5,718 bases of DNA, taken from NCBI GenBank assembly GCA_029939965.1, contig JAOZRY010000240.1, forward strand, positions 1-5,718, read 5' to 3'. The notes beneath the pieces were generated by a model that did not search any database, was not told where the DNA came from, and saw only the letters and a program-made list of their open reading frames with translations. Below are positions 5,367 through 5,718 of the stretch, piece after piece. This DNA is from Bacteroidales bacterium. Its GTDB lineage: Bacteria; Bacteroidota; Bacteroidia; Bacteroidales; 4484-276. The position numbers and the translations under genes were made by a program. Positions within the stretch are counted from its first letter, which is position 1. Each line of letters starts with the position of its first letter.

Positions 5367-5394
5367 GCTAATTATCAATTCATTATAAATTAGC
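5367..5394. repeat. Bulged inverted repeat GCTAATTAT / ATAAATTAGC
   Basis: GCTAATT (5367-5373) pairs with AATTAGC (5388-5394), and the stem extends by AT/AT across a single bulged A. Its left arm shares 12 bases (TGCTAATTATCA) with the hairpin at 4928-4945. It lies inside a weak outer pairing GACT (5361-5364) / AGTC (5412-5415), next to the perfect palindrome GCACGTGC (5400-5407). Confidence 0.5.
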
Positions 5395-5430
5395 GTCCTG
5401 CACGTGCGCATAGTCTCTTAATTTGCAAAA

Positions 5431-5450
5431 CTAACCAACATGTTGTTTAG
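5431..5450. repeat. 20-bp near-perfect palindrome
   Basis: CTAACCAACATGTTGTTTAG has 10-bp arms with no spacer and one mismatch. It is bracketed by two copies of ATTTGCAA in direct orientation (5421-5428 and 5453-5460). This symmetry is typical of a dimeric protein binding site, but no regulator gene is adjacent. Confidence 0.6.
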
Positions 5451-5474
5451 ATATTTGCAATGTAAATGAACTCA

Positions 5475-5499
5475 AAACCCAGTATGGGTTTCGCTATAG
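5475..5499 (+). repeat. Palindromic element copy 1 (left arm of 25-bp inverted repeat)
   Basis: AAACCCA (5475-5481), GTA, TGGGTTT (5485-5491) is a perfect 7-bp dyad. Its 15-bp core (5476-5490) is the reverse complement of the consensus AACCCATACTGGGTT. Together with the flank CGCTATAG it matches the reverse complement of 5576-5600 at 21 of 25 positions. Confidence 0.75.
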
Positions 5500-5530
5500 T
5501 TAAAATTCACAAGAAGTATTGCAAGAATTC

Positions 5531-5545
5531 AACCCATACCGGGTT
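5531..5545 (+). repeat. Palindromic element copy 2
   Basis: AACCCATACCGGGTT differs from the consensus AACCCATACTGGGTT at one position. AACCC and GGGTT form a 5-bp dyad. It lies in the middle between copies 1 and 3 (centres about 55 and 54 bp away) and lacks the CGCTAT flank they share. Confidence 0.75.
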
Positions 5546-5575
5546 GTAGAGCAGTCATCAAATTAACCAGTGCTA

Positions 5576-5600
5576 CAATAGCGTAACCCATACTGGTTTA
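5576..5600 (-). repeat. Palindromic element copy 3 (right arm of 25-bp inverted repeat)
   Basis: The core AACCCATACTGGTTT (5585-5599) differs from the consensus at one position. With the flank CAATAGCG it is the inverted partner of 5475-5499. The outer edge is 12 bases from the stop codon of the reverse-strand gene at the window edge. Confidence 0.75.
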
Positions 5601-5611
5601 ATCAGAATATT

Positions 5612-5718
5612 TTATCGGTAGCCGGGTAAATTTCCTCCTTTGGCCTGACGGCTATGCATACGCGCGGGATGGCTATTTTCCTTCAATTTGTCCAGCTCAA
5701 TGTTGGTAATCTGGTTTT
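5612..5718 (-). CDS. C-terminal end of an unidentified protein (partial)
   Basis: Reading from the right edge, one reverse frame is open for 34 codons to a TAA at 5612-5614. Its composition is natural: NQITNIELDKLKENSHPARM, followed by HSRQAKGGNLPGYR. The other two reverse frames hit a stop within 12 codons. The tail is basic and rich in Gly/Arg, and I do not recognise the family. The base composition (CCCGCGCG, GGCC, CCCGGC) is GC-richer than the spacer to its left, which supports coding. The N-terminal part lies outside the window. Confidence 0.55.
   Translation of the reverse strand, partial: NQITNIELDKLKENSHPARMHSRQAKGGNLPGYR

Larger units (their letters stand above)
5152..5611. other. 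Gene-free region rich in palindromes
   Basis: About 460 bases lie between the DUF1858 start and the reverse-strand CDS at the right edge. Bases 5152-5200 are the DUF1858 promoter and leader. Bases 5201-5360 are plain AT-rich sequence with only a weak TTAAC/GTTAA pair (5278-5292). From 5361 to 5600 there is a nearly continuous series of inverted repeats, listed separately. No coding frame of natural composition was seen. Confidence 0.6.

Noticed and set aside
5426..5433. CAAAACTA as a second reverse-strand promoter (TAGTTTTG)
   Set aside because: It matches the -7 consensus, but there is no TTTG box at a workable distance and no gene within about 270 bases downstream. It is probably part of the palindrome flank.
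5475..5600. CRISPR array (three repeats, spacers of ~39-40 bp)
   Set aside because: The repeats are only 15 bp, not all in the same orientation, and differ from one another. No cas gene is nearby.
5475..5600. Integron attC sites
   Set aside because: The dyads lack the paired RYYYAAC / GTTRRRY core arrangement and no integrase or cassette-like ORFs are visible.

Overview
The window reads as Bacteroidota chromosomal DNA. It is AT-rich and most starts lack a strong Shine-Dalgarno sequence. Several intergenic regions carry a -7 element of the TAnnTTTG type, which is typical of that phylum. Protein style (a short AlbA_2 protein, a C-terminal WYL regulator piece, a DUF1858 protein, a YdcF-like protein of the 'LEG-Y/WLPD' type) points the same way. 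I cannot name the genus from the sequence. No rRNA, tRNA, complete transposase or CRISPR array is visible.

Left part (1-2128): a 78-residue protein of unknown function (113-349, +) faces two reverse-strand remnants. One is a small TTG-start ORF (376-615). The other is a fragment holding only the C-terminal part of a WYL-family transcriptional regulator (627-992). This degraded block is bracketed by two imperfect direct copies of a ~97-bp sequence (1-97 and 1176-1273). The second copy leads into an intact AlbA_2/winged-helix gene (1339-1989, +), which ends at a good stem-loop (2000-2015). The repeat is either a shared promoter/operator region or the scar of a duplication.

Middle (2129-4604): two envelope-type genes run leftwards as a tight pair. 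They are a YdcF/DUF218-like membrane-anchored protein (2731-3420) and an ICMT/PEMT-type membrane methyltransferase (2129-2695 or 2728). Divergent from them, a Cupin_5 (DUF985) gene (3504-3818) and a classical short-chain dehydrogenase/reductase (3831-4604) are spaced by 12 bp and probably form an operon. The cupin is short because the central segment that normally holds the ligand/metal-binding half of the barrel is missing in frame, while both ends are well preserved.

Right part (4605-5718): a 325-bp spacer with a 16-bp tandem repeat separates the SDR gene from a small three-cysteine DUF1858 protein (4930-5151, -). It is followed by about 460 bp without a recognisable gene but rich in dyad symmetry. 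This stretch holds a bulged hairpin, a 20-bp near-palindrome, and three copies of a 15-bp palindromic element (AACCCATACTGGGTT) with centres 54-55 bp apart. The outer two copies form a 25-bp inverted repeat. At the right edge the last 34 codons of a reverse-strand gene enter the window.

The strongest leads are the palindromic array at 5475-5600, the core-deleted cupin, and the paired 97-bp repeats around the decayed WYL locus. None of these by itself proves a new system.
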